From NCBI GenBank assembly GCA_938091335.1, contig CALLJG010000005.1, positions 1-64,000 of the forward strand: a stretch of 64,000 bases of DNA, given 5' to 3'. The translations under genes were made by a program, and so were the position numbers. The notes below the pieces were generated by a model. The model was not told where the DNA came from. It worked only from the letters and a program-made list of their open reading frames with translations, and searched no databases. Below, one piece after another: positions 33,943 to 42,778 of this stretch (the stretch's first letter is position 1; each line of letters begins with the position of its first letter). Source of the stretch: an uncultured Thermodesulfobacterium sp. (lineage in GTDB: Bacteria; Desulfobacterota; Thermodesulfobacteria; Thermodesulfobacteriales; Thermodesulfobacteriaceae).

Positions 33943-35667
33943 TTAAGCCTGATTTCTCACTTTTTTAAGCCAGGAAATAAATTCCTCATAAGATAGAGTA
34001 TTTAAAATATCTTTTCTTTCACACCATCCTCTTCTTGCTACTGCAACCCCTAAAGGAATATACTCCATTTGGTCAATAAAATGAGCATCTGTTCCTATTA
34101 TAAGGGGAACTCCTTTTTCTTTAGCTGCCTTTGAATTTATATCATTAAGATCAAGTCTTTTATAATAGGCATTAATTTCTAAAGCTTTACCATATTTAGC
34201 TGCTAATTCTAAGATTTTTGTCATATTAACTGCATATGGCTCTCTTTCTCCTATAACTCTTCCTGTTGGATGAGCAACTGCATGAACTAAAGGATGTTTC
34301 AAAGCAGAAATTATTCTATTAGTAATTTGTTCTTCTGGCTGTTGAAATCCTGTATGGATTGCTGCAATTACAAAGTCAATTTCAGCTAAAATTTCATCCG
34401 GATAATCTAAGGTACCATCAGAAAGGATATCTACCTCTGCTCCAAAAATAAGTTTTACTTTGTCAAACCTTTTATTAAGCTCTTCTATATGTTTTTTCTT
34501 TTTAAATAGATCTTCTATAGATACTCCTCCTGCTACCTTTAAACCTTGAGAATGATCACATATTGCTACCCAAAAAATTCCTAATTTTTCAGCTTTAGAA
34601 ATTATTTCTTCCAAACTTGCTGTACCATCACTATATTTTGAATGAACATGAGCATCTCCTAAAATTTCATTATACTCTACCAATTTAGGAAGATTGCCTT
34701 GAAGAGCTGCTTCTATCTCTCCTCTATCTTCTCTCAATTCAGGAGGAATAAAAGGAAGCCCTATAGAAGCATATACTTCTTCTTCAGTTTTTCCTGCAAT
34801 TTTTTCTTCACCTTTAAATACTCCATATTCATTTATTTTTAATCCTTTTTCTAAAGCAAGTTCTCTTACTCTTATGTTATGAGCTTTAGACCCTGTAAAA
34901 TAGGCAAGGGCAGCTCCCCAAGAATCAGGTTCAACTACTCTAACATCCATTTGAATTCCTGGTCTTAGTCTTACACTAGTTTTAGTTTCTCCAAAAGCAA
35001 TAACTTCTTCTACTAAAGGAATTTCTGTAATTTTTTTCATTACTTTTTCTGATTTAAAAGATGTTATAAGAATATCTATATCTTTAACAGTTTCTCTTTT
35101 TCTTCTTATACTTCCTGCTACTGCTATATTTTCTACAGGGCTTTCCTTTTTTAAAATTTCTATAATTTCTTCAGCTAATTTTAACACCTCACCCAATGGT
35201 TTCCTTCCAGTTTTTTCCTTAAAAAGTTTTATTCCCTTTATGATATTTTCTTCAGTCTTCCATCCAAAACCAGGAAGTTTAGCTATTTTATGTTCCCTAC
35301 ATGCTTTTTCTAACTCTTCTATACTTGTAATACCCATCTTTTCATATAAAACTTTTACTTTTTTAGGTCCGAGACCAGGAATTTCTAAAAAATTTAATAA
35401 AAATAAAGGAATTTCCCTTTTTAAATCTTCATAAATTTTAAGAGTACCTGTTTTCAAAATTTCTTTAATTTTATTAGCTAAATCAGCTCCTATTCCTGGT
35501 AATATTTCAAGTTTCCCCTGATTAGCTAAACTTTCTAAATCAACTGTAAGAGCTTCAACAGTTTGAGCTGCTTTTTGATAAGCCCTTATTCTATAAGGAT
35601 TGTCTCCTTTTATTTCTAAAAGAGCAGCTACTTTATTAAAAATTTCAGCTACTTCTTTGTTTCTCAT
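33943..35667 (-). CDS. polX: Family X DNA polymerase with C-terminal PHP domain
   Basis: A 574-residue bacterial PolX for gap filling in base-excision repair. Order: 8-kDa domain with helix-hairpin-helix (about 1-130), polymerase palm with AVAGSIRRKRETVKDIDILI (catalytic Asp pair) and QMDVRVV, then the PHP nuclease/phosphatase domain (about 335-574) beginning GDAHVHSKYSDGTAS and including ICDHS, AAIHTGF, HPTGR and GTDAH metal-ligand motifs. Length and layout match enzymes of Bacillus and Thermus. It precedes the UvrA-like gene by 5 bases. Confidence 0.94.
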   Translation of the reverse strand: MRNKEVAEIFNKVAALLEIKGDNPYRIRAYQKAAQTVEALTVDLESLANQGKLEILPGIGADLANKIKEILKTGTLKIYEDLKREIPLFLLNFLEIPGLGPKKVKVLYEKMGITSIEELEKACREHKIAKLPGFGWKTEENIIKGIKLFKEKTGRKPLGEVLKLAEEIIEILKKESPVENIAVAGSIRRKRETVKDIDILITSFKSEKVMKKITEIPLVEEVIAFGETKTSVRLRPGIQMDVRVVEPDSWGAALAYFTGSKAHNIRVRELALEKGLKINEYGVFKGEEKIAGKTEEEVYASIGLPFIPPELREDRGEIEAALQGNLPKLVEYNEILGDAHVHSKYSDGTASLEEIISKAEKLGIFWVAICDHSQGLKVAGGVSIEDLFKKKKHIEELNKRFDKVKLIFGAEVDILSDGTLDYPDEILAEIDFVIAAIHTGFQQPEEQITNRIISALKHPLVHAVAHPTGRVIGEREPYAVNMTKILELAAKYGKALEINAYYKRLDLNDINSKAAKEKGVPLIIGTDAHFIDQMEYIPLGVAVARRGWCERKDILNTLSYEEFISWLKKVRNQA

Positions 35668-35880
35668 AATTTTTAAAAAAATTTTAAATTCTTTTTTAAT
35701 TTTTACAATATATCAATTTTTAACTTCAAAACCAATTAAAATATAATTTTTTACATTTTTTACATTATTTTATTTAATTTTTAAAATTTTCTTTTATTTT
35801 TTAATTTGACTTTTAAAGTAATTCTGTTATTTTAGACAAAAAATTTTTAAATTTTTTCAAAAATTATTTTTTTATTTGCT
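35668..35880. other. AT-rich divergent intergenic region between polX and dacA
   Basis: 213 bases, almost entirely A and T with homopolymer runs. The only element I can propose is the dacA promoter listed separately. No RNA gene or coding frame was seen. Confidence 0.6.
35806..35833 (+). promoter_or_regulatory. Candidate promoter of the D,D-carboxypeptidase gene
   Basis: TTGACT (35806-35811) and TATTTT (35828-35833) are 16 bases apart, 47 bases before the ATG. The -35 box is one of the few GC-containing sites in this low-complexity stretch. Confidence 0.4.
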
Positions 35881-36891
35881 ATGAAAAAATTTTTAAGAAA
35901 TTTTTTTTATTTTTTATTTTATTTTTTTATTAATTTTTCTTTAAGTTTTTCTTTAAGTAAAGCTCAGATTGGATCTAATTTTGAAAATATTGAAGCTATT
36001 TCTGCTGTTGTTTTAGATGGAAGTACTGGCAAAATACTTTTTGCTAAAAATCCTCATATAAAAATACCCCCTGCAAGTACAGTAAAATTAGTAACAGCAA
36101 TGGTAGTTTTAGATCGTTTACCTTTATCTAAGAAAATTGTAATTTCTAAAAATGCTTCACAAACTTTGAGTGTTTCACCCAAAATATATGAAGAGGAAAT
36201 TTACACAGTAAATGATTTACTTTATCTCATGCTTATGAAATCTTCTAATCAAGCAGCGGTAGCTTTAGCAGAAGCAGTTGCAGGTTCAGAAGAGAATTTT
36301 TCTATCTTAATGAACAAAAAAATTTATAGTTTAGGACTTAGAAACTCTCATTTTGTTAATTCTTCCGGACTACCTGCTTCTAATCAATATACTACTTCTT
36401 ATGAATTAGCTATTATTTTTTATGAAGCTTTAAAATATCCTCTTATTAAGGAAATTATTAATACTCCTATAAAAACTATTATTTCTAAAGATGGGAGAAT
36501 ATTAACTATTGAAAATACAAACAAACTTTTAGATGATCCTGAATTGAGTAACCATATTCTTGGAGGAAAAACAGGTTTCACAACAGCATCAAAACACTGT
36601 TTGGTAAATGGAGTATTTTTTCAGAACAAGCTATTAATTATTTCTATTTTGGGATCTCCTTCAAGAGAAACTTTATGGAAAGATGCTAAAAATTTAATTA
36701 ACTTTGCTAAATTAGTAATAAATGGTAAAATTACACCTATCTATATAACAACTGTAGTGAATACTAATACTTTAGCAAGTAAAAAATTTTTTTTTGGAAA
36801 GTATGCTAAAAAGTATAAAAGTAAAAAAGTTGTAAAAAAATCTAAAAAATTACGCTTAGCTAAAGTTAATAAATTTCGCTCAAAATCGTAA
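35881..36891 (+). CDS. dacA: D-alanyl-D-alanine carboxypeptidase (peptidase S11, DacA-like)
   Basis: Penicillin-binding protein that trims peptidoglycan stem peptides. A signal peptide (about residues 1-29, rich in Phe) precedes the serine peptidase domain. The three active-site motifs are present: S66-x-x-K69 (PASTVKLV), S121-S-N123 and K230-T-G232. The usual second beta domain is missing; instead the last 35 residues form a strongly basic tail with many Lys. No obvious ribosome site is seen before the ATG. The tail could bind the cell wall or membrane lipids (inference). Confidence 0.85.
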   Translation: MKKFLRNFFYFLFYFFINFSLSFSLSKAQIGSNFENIEAISAVVLDGSTGKILFAKNPHIKIPPASTVKLVTAMVVLDRLPLSKKIVISKNASQTLSVSPKIYEEEIYTVNDLLYLMLMKSSNQAAVALAEAVAGSEENFSILMNKKIYSLGLRNSHFVNSSGLPASNQYTTSYELAIIFYEALKYPLIKEIINTPIKTIISKDGRILTIENTNKLLDDPELSNHILGGKTGFTTASKHCLVNGVFFQNKLLIISILGSPSRETLWKDAKNLINFAKLVINGKITPIYITTVVNTNTLASKKFFFGKYAKKYKSKKVVKKSKKLRLAKVNKFRSKS

Positions 36892-36910
36892 TAGCAGAGG
36901 TGATTTCACA

Positions 36911-38218
36911 ATGCACATTGCAGTAATAGGAGCAGGCTATGTAGGAATTGTATCAGGAGCTTGTTTAGCTGACTTTGGAATGAAAGTTACTTGTGTAGAC
37001 AAAGACCAAGAAAAGATAGAAATGTTAAAAAGGGGAATTATACCTTTTTATGAACCGGGATTAGAGGAATTGGTCAAGAAAAATCTTAAAATGGAAAGGC
37101 TTTCCTTTACTACTAATCTGAAAGAGGCAGTCAAAAATTCCTTAGTAATTTTTATTTGTGTTGGAACTCCTCCTAATCCTGATGGTTCAGCAGATTTGTC
37201 TCAAATAAGGGATGTAGCTCTTTCTTTAGCAGAAGTCATTGATGAATATAAGGTGATTGTAACTAAAAGTACAGTACCTGTAGGAACAAACAGATGGATT
37301 AAGTCTCTTATTGATAGTAATAAAAAAGCAGATGTGGCTATAGATATAATTTCTAATCCTGAATTTTTAAGAGAAGGAGCTGCTATTGAAGATTTTATGC
37401 ATCCAGATAGAGTAATTATAGGAGGAGAGAGTGCTTATGCTATAGCTATTATTAAAGATATTTATCGTCCTCTTTATTTAGCAGAAACTCCTTTTATTAT
37501 TACTGATCTGGAAACAGCAGAACTTATAAAATATTCTTCAAATGCCTTTTTAGCTACTAAAATTACTTTTATTAATGAAATAGCAAATTTTTGTGAAAAG
37601 GTAGGAGCAGATGTTACTGTAGTTGCTAAAGGTATGGGACTTGATGTAAGAATTGGAGCTAAATTTTTAAATCCAGGACCTGGATTTGGAGGCTCCTGTT
37701 TCCCAAAAGATGTAAAAGCTCTTGTTCATCATGGAAGATCAGTAGGTTCCCCATTTAGAATCTTAGAAGCTGTTCTTGAAGCAAATGAAAAACAAAAACT
37801 TAGAGTGTTAGAAAAAATAGAAACTTTTTTAGAAAATGTAAATGAAAAAACTATTTCTATTTTGGGACTTTCTTTCAAACCTAATACAAGTGATGTAAGA
37901 GAAAGTCCTGCTTTAGTAATAATTCCCATTTTATTAAAAAAAGGAGCTAAAGTAAAAGTTTATGACCCAGTAGCTATGGAGGAATTTAAAAAAGCTATTG
38001 GAGACTTAGAAATTGAATATTGTTCTACTCCTTTAGAATGTGTTAAAGACTCAAATTGTTTAGTAATTCTTACAGAGTGGAATGAATTTCGTTTCTTAGA
38101 TCTTTCTCAAATTAAAAAAATTATGAAAACCCCAATTCTTATTGATATGAGAAATATCTATGATCCTTCTATACCCAAAAAACTTGGTTTTAGTTATTCT
38201 GGAATAGGAAGAGCTTAA
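36911..38218 (+). CDS. ugd: UDP-glucose 6-dehydrogenase
   Basis: Oxidises UDP-glucose to UDP-glucuronate for surface polysaccharides. The N-terminal Rossmann motif is GAGYVGIVSGACLADFG, the catalytic Cys is C263 in GFGGSCFPKD, and the C-terminal UDP-binding domain contains LSFKPNTSDVRESPA. Length 435 is standard. The substrate supplier galU lies at 48312-49196. A good AGAGGTGA ribosome site precedes the ATG. The stop overlaps the convergent MBL gene by 4 bases. Confidence 0.95.
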   Translation: MHIAVIGAGYVGIVSGACLADFGMKVTCVDKDQEKIEMLKRGIIPFYEPGLEELVKKNLKMERLSFTTNLKEAVKNSLVIFICVGTPPNPDGSADLSQIRDVALSLAEVIDEYKVIVTKSTVPVGTNRWIKSLIDSNKKADVAIDIISNPEFLREGAAIEDFMHPDRVIIGGESAYAIAIIKDIYRPLYLAETPFIITDLETAELIKYSSNAFLATKITFINEIANFCEKVGADVTVVAKGMGLDVRIGAKFLNPGPGFGGSCFPKDVKALVHHGRSVGSPFRILEAVLEANEKQKLRVLEKIETFLENVNEKTISILGLSFKPNTSDVRESPALVIIPILLKKGAKVKVYDPVAMEEFKKAIGDLEIEYCSTPLECVKDSNCLVILTEWNEFRFLDLSQIKKIMKTPILIDMRNIYDPSIPKKLGFSYSGIGRA

Positions 38219-38859
38219 AATTCTTGCAAAAATGTATTATTCCTTTTTTCCTCTCCAATAGTGGAAATTGACTTTGGTCCGTAATCATGTCCTGGATAAA
38301 TTTTAGTTTCATGAGGAAGAACTAAGAGTTTATTTTTTATGGATTCCATTAATTGAAAATAATTACCTCCAGTAAGATCAGCTCTTCCAATTGCCTCTAC
38401 AAAAAGAGTATCTCCAGTAAAAAGAATTTTATGTGTTTCGTTATAAAAACAGCTTGAACCTGGAGAGTGCCCAGGAGTGTGAATCACTCTAAAATATTCT
38501 TTCCCAAATTTTATAACATCTCCCTCTTCAAATACTTTATCAGCTACAGGATTTTCAGAAAAACCCCAAGACTTAAACATAGAAAAATTATTAGGATCTC
38601 TAAAAAATTCTTCATCTAATTTATGAACAAAATAAGGTACTTTTAATTTTTCTTTTAAATCAGCTACACCAGCTACATGATCAGGATGAGCATGAGTAGC
38701 TAAAATTGCTATTATCTTTAAATCAAGTTCTTTTACCTTAGATAAAATTCTATCATCCCTATCTCCTGGATCAATAATAACCCCTTCTTTAGTAACTGGA
38801 CAATAAACTATATAACAGCAAACTTCAAAAAGACCAACTATCAATCTCTCAATTTTCAT
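38215..38859 (-). CDS. Metallo-beta-lactamase-fold hydrolase, glyoxalase II-like
   Basis: A 214-residue hydrolase with the metal motif THAHPDH (about residues 55-61) and further ligands in HTPGHSPGS, FTGDTLF and YPGHDYGP. The single-domain length suits YcbL-type or type I glyoxalase II-like thioesterases. The substrate is unknown. It is the last gene of a long minus-strand run, overlapping aroK by 11 bases. Confidence 0.88.
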   Translation of the reverse strand: MKIERLIVGLFEVCCYIVYCPVTKEGVIIDPGDRDDRILSKVKELDLKIIAILATHAHPDHVAGVADLKEKLKVPYFVHKLDEEFFRDPNNFSMFKSWGFSENPVADKVFEEGDVIKFGKEYFRVIHTPGHSPGSSCFYNETHKILFTGDTLFVEAIGRADLTGGNYFQLMESIKNKLLVLPHETKIYPGHDYGPKSISTIGEEKRNNTFLQEF

Positions 38860-39391
38860 AATCTTCTTTTTTTATCTCTAAAAATTTTTCAATTATCATC
38901 TTTGTTGCTTCTTTAATACTTTTTTTATCTGTATCTATTTTTAATTGAGAAAATTTTTTATACAAAAAAATTCTTTCTTTCAAAACATTTTCTATTTCTT
39001 CTTTTAAGTTTGTATTTTTCAAAGGTGGTCTTTGAGAATTTGTTTTTTTATCCTTTTTTATTCTTTTTAAAATAACTTCAGGAGAAGAATGCAACCACAC
39101 TATTAAACTTTTATTTAAAAGATTTTCCATTTCTTCTTGATGCACTATGCTACCTCCTCCAAGAGCAATGACCACATTTTTAAGATTGCCAAGTTTTTTC
39201 ATTTCTTCTTTTTCTATTTTTCTAAAATAATCCCATCCCTTTTCTTTTACTATTTCTTTTATAGATTTAGCTTCTTTTTCTTGAATTTTTTCATCAAGAT
39301 CTATAAAATCCCAATTTAAACATCTTGCAATCCTCTTACCAATAGTAGTTTTTCCTGTACACCTAAATCCTATTAAAACTATTTTATCCAT
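38849..39391 (-). CDS. aroK: Shikimate kinase
   Basis: Phosphorylates shikimate using ATP. P-loop GFRCTGKTTIGKR at residues 8-20, the shikimate-binding DLDEKIQEKEAKSI and the ALGGGSIV block are all in place. Length 180 is standard. It lies in an aroD-aroE-aroA-aroK order with an 8-base overlap with aroA. Confidence 0.94.
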   Translation of the reverse strand: MDKIVLIGFRCTGKTTIGKRIARCLNWDFIDLDEKIQEKEAKSIKEIVKEKGWDYFRKIEKEEMKKLGNLKNVVIALGGGSIVHQEEMENLLNKSLIVWLHSSPEVILKRIKKDKKTNSQRPPLKNTNLKEEIENVLKERIFLYKKFSQLKIDTDKKSIKEATKMIIEKFLEIKKEDYEN

Positions 39392-40691
39392 AAAATTTTT
39401 CCATATATTCCCAAAAATTAGGAAAAGATTTAGCTACACAATCAGGATTTTCAATTTTCAATCCCATTTTTAATCCTAAAATAGCAAAGGACATAGCAAT
39501 TCTATGGTCATCATAGGTATGAATAGTAGCTGAATTATATAAAGAAGTGCCTTGAATTATAATTCCATCTGGAAATTCCTTTGTGTTTACTCCTATTTTT
39601 TTTAATTCTTGAGCCATAGCTTTTATTCTATCAGTTTCTTTATATCTTAAATGGGGAGCTCCTTTTAATATGGTTTCTCCTTCAGCAACAGCTCCCAATA
39701 CACACATAGTAGGAAATAAATCAGGAGTATCTCTCAAATTAAATTCACCTCCTTTAGCACGCCCTTTAAAACTTATTCTTATCCCTGAAGGTTTCAAAAT
39801 ATCAATTTTTGCTCCCATAGCTCTAATATAATCTAAAAACTTTATATCTCCTTGTTTGGAAAAGGGATTATAATTTTTGACTATTACCTCACCTTCCCCC
39901 AAAATTAAAGGAATAGCCAAAAAATAAGAGGCATTGGAAGCATCTGCCTCTACTTCATAAATTTTCGGTTTATAAATCCCTCTATATACTTTAAACAAAT
40001 TGTCAAATTGCTCTACTTTTACCTCAAAAAATTTCATTATTTCTACTGTAAGATCCACATAACTTTTGGAAAATAATTCTCCTTCAATTTCTATTTCCAA
40101 CCCATCAGGTAAGTAAGCTCCTATGAGCAAAAGAGCAGAAATAAATTGACTGCTTATATTTCCTGGAAGAATAATTTTTTGAGAAATAAGCTTTCCCTCT
40201 TTTATCTTTACTGGTAAGAACCCTTCTTTCTCCAGACAATCAATATTAGCAGAAAGCCTTCTTAATGCCTCAATTAATGGCTGCATGGGTCTTTCGTGAA
40301 GTCTTGGTTTTCCATAAATTTCTATATAAGAACCTTGACCAAGAGAAGATAAAGCTAGAAAAAATCTTGCTCCTGTTCCATTATTTCCTAAATAAACTCT
40401 TTGATTTGAAAGAAAAGGAGGATATCTTCCTTTTACTTCCCAAAGATTTTTCTTTTCTTTAAATATAACTCCTATACTTTCCAAAGCTGATTTTAACAAA
40501 AGGGTATCCTCACTTATTAAAGGATTAATTATTTGAGAAGTTCCACTGGACAAACTACTACATATTAAAGCTCTTTGGGTCATGCTTTTAGAAGAGGGAA
40601 GTGTTAATTCAATTTTTTTAAAATTCTTTAAAGGCTTTATTTCTTTTAGATTCATGAAAAAAATTTTTTTCAAGTTTTTTAATCTCTTCAT
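39384..40691 (-). CDS. aroA: 3-phosphoshikimate 1-carboxyvinyltransferase (EPSP synthase)
   Basis: Adds the enolpyruvyl group to shikimate 3-phosphate. Motifs: LPSSKSMTQRALICSSLSSG near the N-terminus, LGNNGTGARFFLAL (PEP-binding loop), RPMQPLIEALRRL and the C-terminal RYKETDRIKAM and YDDHRIAMSFA. The ATG at 40691 overlaps aroE by 74 bases; the next ATG (40655) still overlaps by 38 and gives the usual short N-terminus, so the true start is probably the second or later. Confidence 0.93.
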   Translation of the reverse strand: MKRLKNLKKIFFMNLKEIKPLKNFKKIELTLPSSKSMTQRALICSSLSSGTSQIINPLISEDTLLLKSALESIGVIFKEKKNLWEVKGRYPPFLSNQRVYLGNNGTGARFFLALSSLGQGSYIEIYGKPRLHERPMQPLIEALRRLSANIDCLEKEGFLPVKIKEGKLISQKIILPGNISSQFISALLLIGAYLPDGLEIEIEGELFSKSYVDLTVEIMKFFEVKVEQFDNLFKVYRGIYKPKIYEVEADASNASYFLAIPLILGEGEVIVKNYNPFSKQGDIKFLDYIRAMGAKIDILKPSGIRISFKGRAKGGEFNLRDTPDLFPTMCVLGAVAEGETILKGAPHLRYKETDRIKAMAQELKKIGVNTKEFPDGIIIQGTSLYNSATIHTYDDHRIAMSFAILGLKMGLKIENPDCVAKSFPNFWEYMEKFYG

Positions 40692-41475
40692 AGATGGCTT
40701 TTTCCATTATTTCTATAGGAGGCAAAACTCCGGTCCATATTTTAAATTGTTCCACTCCCTGATAAAGCAATATTTGCAATCCATCAATAATTTGACCATA
40801 TTTTTCAGCTAAAGTTAAAAATTTTGTTTTTAAAGGAAAATATACTATATCCACAGCAACTTTAAACCTTGAAATTACTTCTTCTTGAACTGGAGTCTCC
40901 CATGATTTTAAGCCTACACTAGTCCCTTGAATTATTATATCTCCATAAGCATTCTTTAATTCCTGCCAAGGTTTAGCTAAAATTTTAAATTTTTCTTCTA
41001 ACATTTTTGCTTTTTCAAATGTCCTATTATATACTTCAATCTCAGCTATCTCCTTTTTAATAAGTGCATATATTATTGCTTTAGATGCTCCTCCTGCTCC
41101 AATAAGCACTGCTTTTTTGTTTTTTATCTCTATATTTTTTTTTTCAAAAGCCTTTATTACTCCTATCCAATCCGTGTTATAACCCATTAAAGTTCCTTCT
41201 TTATTTAATACTGTATTTACTGCACCTATCTTTAAAGCTACTGGATCTATTTCATCTAAATATTCCATAATGGTTTCCTTATGTGGAATAGTTACAGAAA
41301 GTCCTTTTATATTTAATGCTTTTACTCCTTCTATAGCCTTTGATAAATTATGAGGACTTACTCTAAAAGCTCCATATACCGCTTTAATTCCTAATTCTCT
41401 AAAAGCTAAATTATGCATTATAGGAGAAAGAGAATGACTAACAGGATCTCCAATTATTCCATATACTTCATACAT
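40618..41475 (-). CDS. aroE: Shikimate dehydrogenase
   Basis: NADPH-dependent reduction of dehydroshikimate. N-terminal substrate motif GDPVSHSLSPIMHN, then SVTIPHKETIM with the catalytic Lys and the NADP-binding LIGAGGASKAIIYAL with NRTFEKA. Length 285 is slightly long because of a charged C-terminal tail that overlaps the aroA start. aroD ends 3 bases before its ATG. Confidence 0.94.
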   Translation of the reverse strand: MYEVYGIIGDPVSHSLSPIMHNLAFRELGIKAVYGAFRVSPHNLSKAIEGVKALNIKGLSVTIPHKETIMEYLDEIDPVALKIGAVNTVLNKEGTLMGYNTDWIGVIKAFEKKNIEIKNKKAVLIGAGGASKAIIYALIKKEIAEIEVYNRTFEKAKMLEEKFKILAKPWQELKNAYGDIIIQGTSVGLKSWETPVQEEVISRFKVAVDIVYFPLKTKFLTLAEKYGQIIDGLQILLYQGVEQFKIWTGVLPPIEIMEKAIYEEIKKLEKNFFHESKRNKAFKEF

Positions 41476-41478
41476 TTT

Positions 41479-42165
41479 TTAAGAATCTCTGAGCATATTT
41501 TTAAAAATTTTATAAATCCGTTGAGCTGATTTTATATCAAATTGTCCAGGAGCTAATTTTTTATTTTTAGAGAATGCTACATAAGTAAAAGGTGCACCAC
41601 AAAATAAAGATAAAATTCTACTAAACTTAAATTTTTCTCCCATTCCAAAACTTATTAACTCTATTCCTTTCTTTTTTGCTAAAAAAATAAGATCTAAAAG
41701 CCGAAAAGAATCTTCTAAATTTTTACACATACAAACTATTTTTGCTTTTTTTATTTCTTTTTTTTTCATTTCTTCAAGAATTTTTGCTAAAAATTGGTGA
41801 GAAGGAGTGTTTTGAAAATTATGATAAGAAACTAAAATCCGAGTAAGGTCTTTCTCCTTAAATTGAGAATAAAACTTTTTAAAAAGACTCCATTCTACAT
41901 CGACTAAATAAAATTTTTGATCTAGTGCCCACAATATCCCATCTAATCTAAACTTGTCAGAAACCTTTTTAACTCCCCCCTCTTTATGCCCTCTAAAAGT
42001 AAAAACAAATTTAAAAGGAAGTTTTAAGACCTCTTCCAATTGTTTAAAATCTATTTCATTTAAATAATCTACTCTTAATTCAAAAAGTTTAGTATAATGA
42101 GAAGCTTCTTTTATTTTTTCATAAAGATCTTTATAAGTGGTTTCAGCTAAACTGATACAAAACAT
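41479..42165 (-). CDS. aroD: Type I 3-dehydroquinate dehydratase
   Basis: Class I (Schiff-base) enzyme of the shikimate pathway. The ELRVDYL strand near residue 29, FTFRGHKEGG, the catalytic His in LVSYHNFQNTP and the Schiff-base Lys in KIVCMCK (about residue 137) are visible. The C-terminal GAPFTYVAF.K..APGQ block is typical. Length 228. It heads the aro gene block after the purH domain gene. Confidence 0.93.
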   Translation of the reverse strand: MFCISLAETTYKDLYEKIKEASHYTKLFELRVDYLNEIDFKQLEEVLKLPFKFVFTFRGHKEGGVKKVSDKFRLDGILWALDQKFYLVDVEWSLFKKFYSQFKEKDLTRILVSYHNFQNTPSHQFLAKILEEMKKKEIKKAKIVCMCKNLEDSFRLLDLIFLAKKKGIELISFGMGEKFKFSRILSLFCGAPFTYVAFSKNKKLAPGQFDIKSAQRIYKIFKNMLRDS

Positions 42166-42187
42166 TTTAAATATTAAGACAAAACAT

Positions 42188-42778
42188 TTAAATATTAAGA
42201 TTAGAAAGGTAATTATAAATTATTTGATCATATTTACTAGTTAACTTAAAAACTTTTTTAGCTAATTCAAATCTTGTTTCCAATGTTGTATTCCCATAGG
42301 CTTTAATTTCTTCTAATACTTTAGAATAATCTGAAGGATCTATTATTACAGTGACATTTTTAAAATTTTTTGCACCTGCTCTTATTAAAGTAGGTCCTCC
42401 AATATCTATATTTTCTAAGGCTATATCTAAATCTGTTTCTGGTTTTACTATCTTATCAAAAGCGTAAAGATTAACCACTATCATGTCTATAGGCTTAATA
42501 TGATGAATTTCAAGAGTTTTCCAATGTTCTGGTTTTTCCCTTTTAAAAAGAATCCCACCATGAATTTTGGGATGGAGTGTTTTTACTCTTCCTTCCAATA
42601 TTTCAGGAAAACCTGTAATTTCAGAAACTTCTATAACTTCAATTCCTGCTTCTTTTAAAAGTCTTGCAGTACCACCTGTAGAAATAATTTCTATACCTAA
42701 ATTTTGAAGTTCTTTTGCAAATTCTATTATTCCACTCTTATCTGTAACACTTATTAGTACTCTTTTTATTTTTTCCAT
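42188..42778 (-). CDS. purH: Stand-alone IMP cyclohydrolase (PurH N-terminal, MGS-like domain)
   Basis: A 196-residue protein matching only the IMP cyclohydrolase half of the bifunctional Pur[12 protein letters not shown]-type start ([15 protein letters not shown]), [35 protein letters not shown] and [17 protein letters not shown]. The AICAR transformylase domain of about 320 residues is absent; a clean stop is followed directly by aroD. The final purine step would thus need a separately encoded transformylase. It shares one base with the ahbC stop codon. Confidence 0.92.
   Translation of the reverse strand: MEKIKRVLISVTDKSGIIEFAKELQNLGIEIISTGGTARLLKEAGIEVIEVSEITGFPEILEGRVKTLHPKIHGGILFKREKPEHWKTLEIHHIKPIDMIVVNLYAFDKIVKPETDLDIALENIDIGGPTLIRAGAKNFKNVTVIIDPSDYSKVLEEIKAYGNTTLETRFELAKKVFKLTSKYDQIIYNYLSNLNI

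Noticed and set aside
40618-40691. Frameshift or fusion between aroE and aroA suggested by their 74-base overlap
   Set aside because: Both proteins have complete motifs. The overlap is explained by an upstream ATG of aroA; a later start is more likely.
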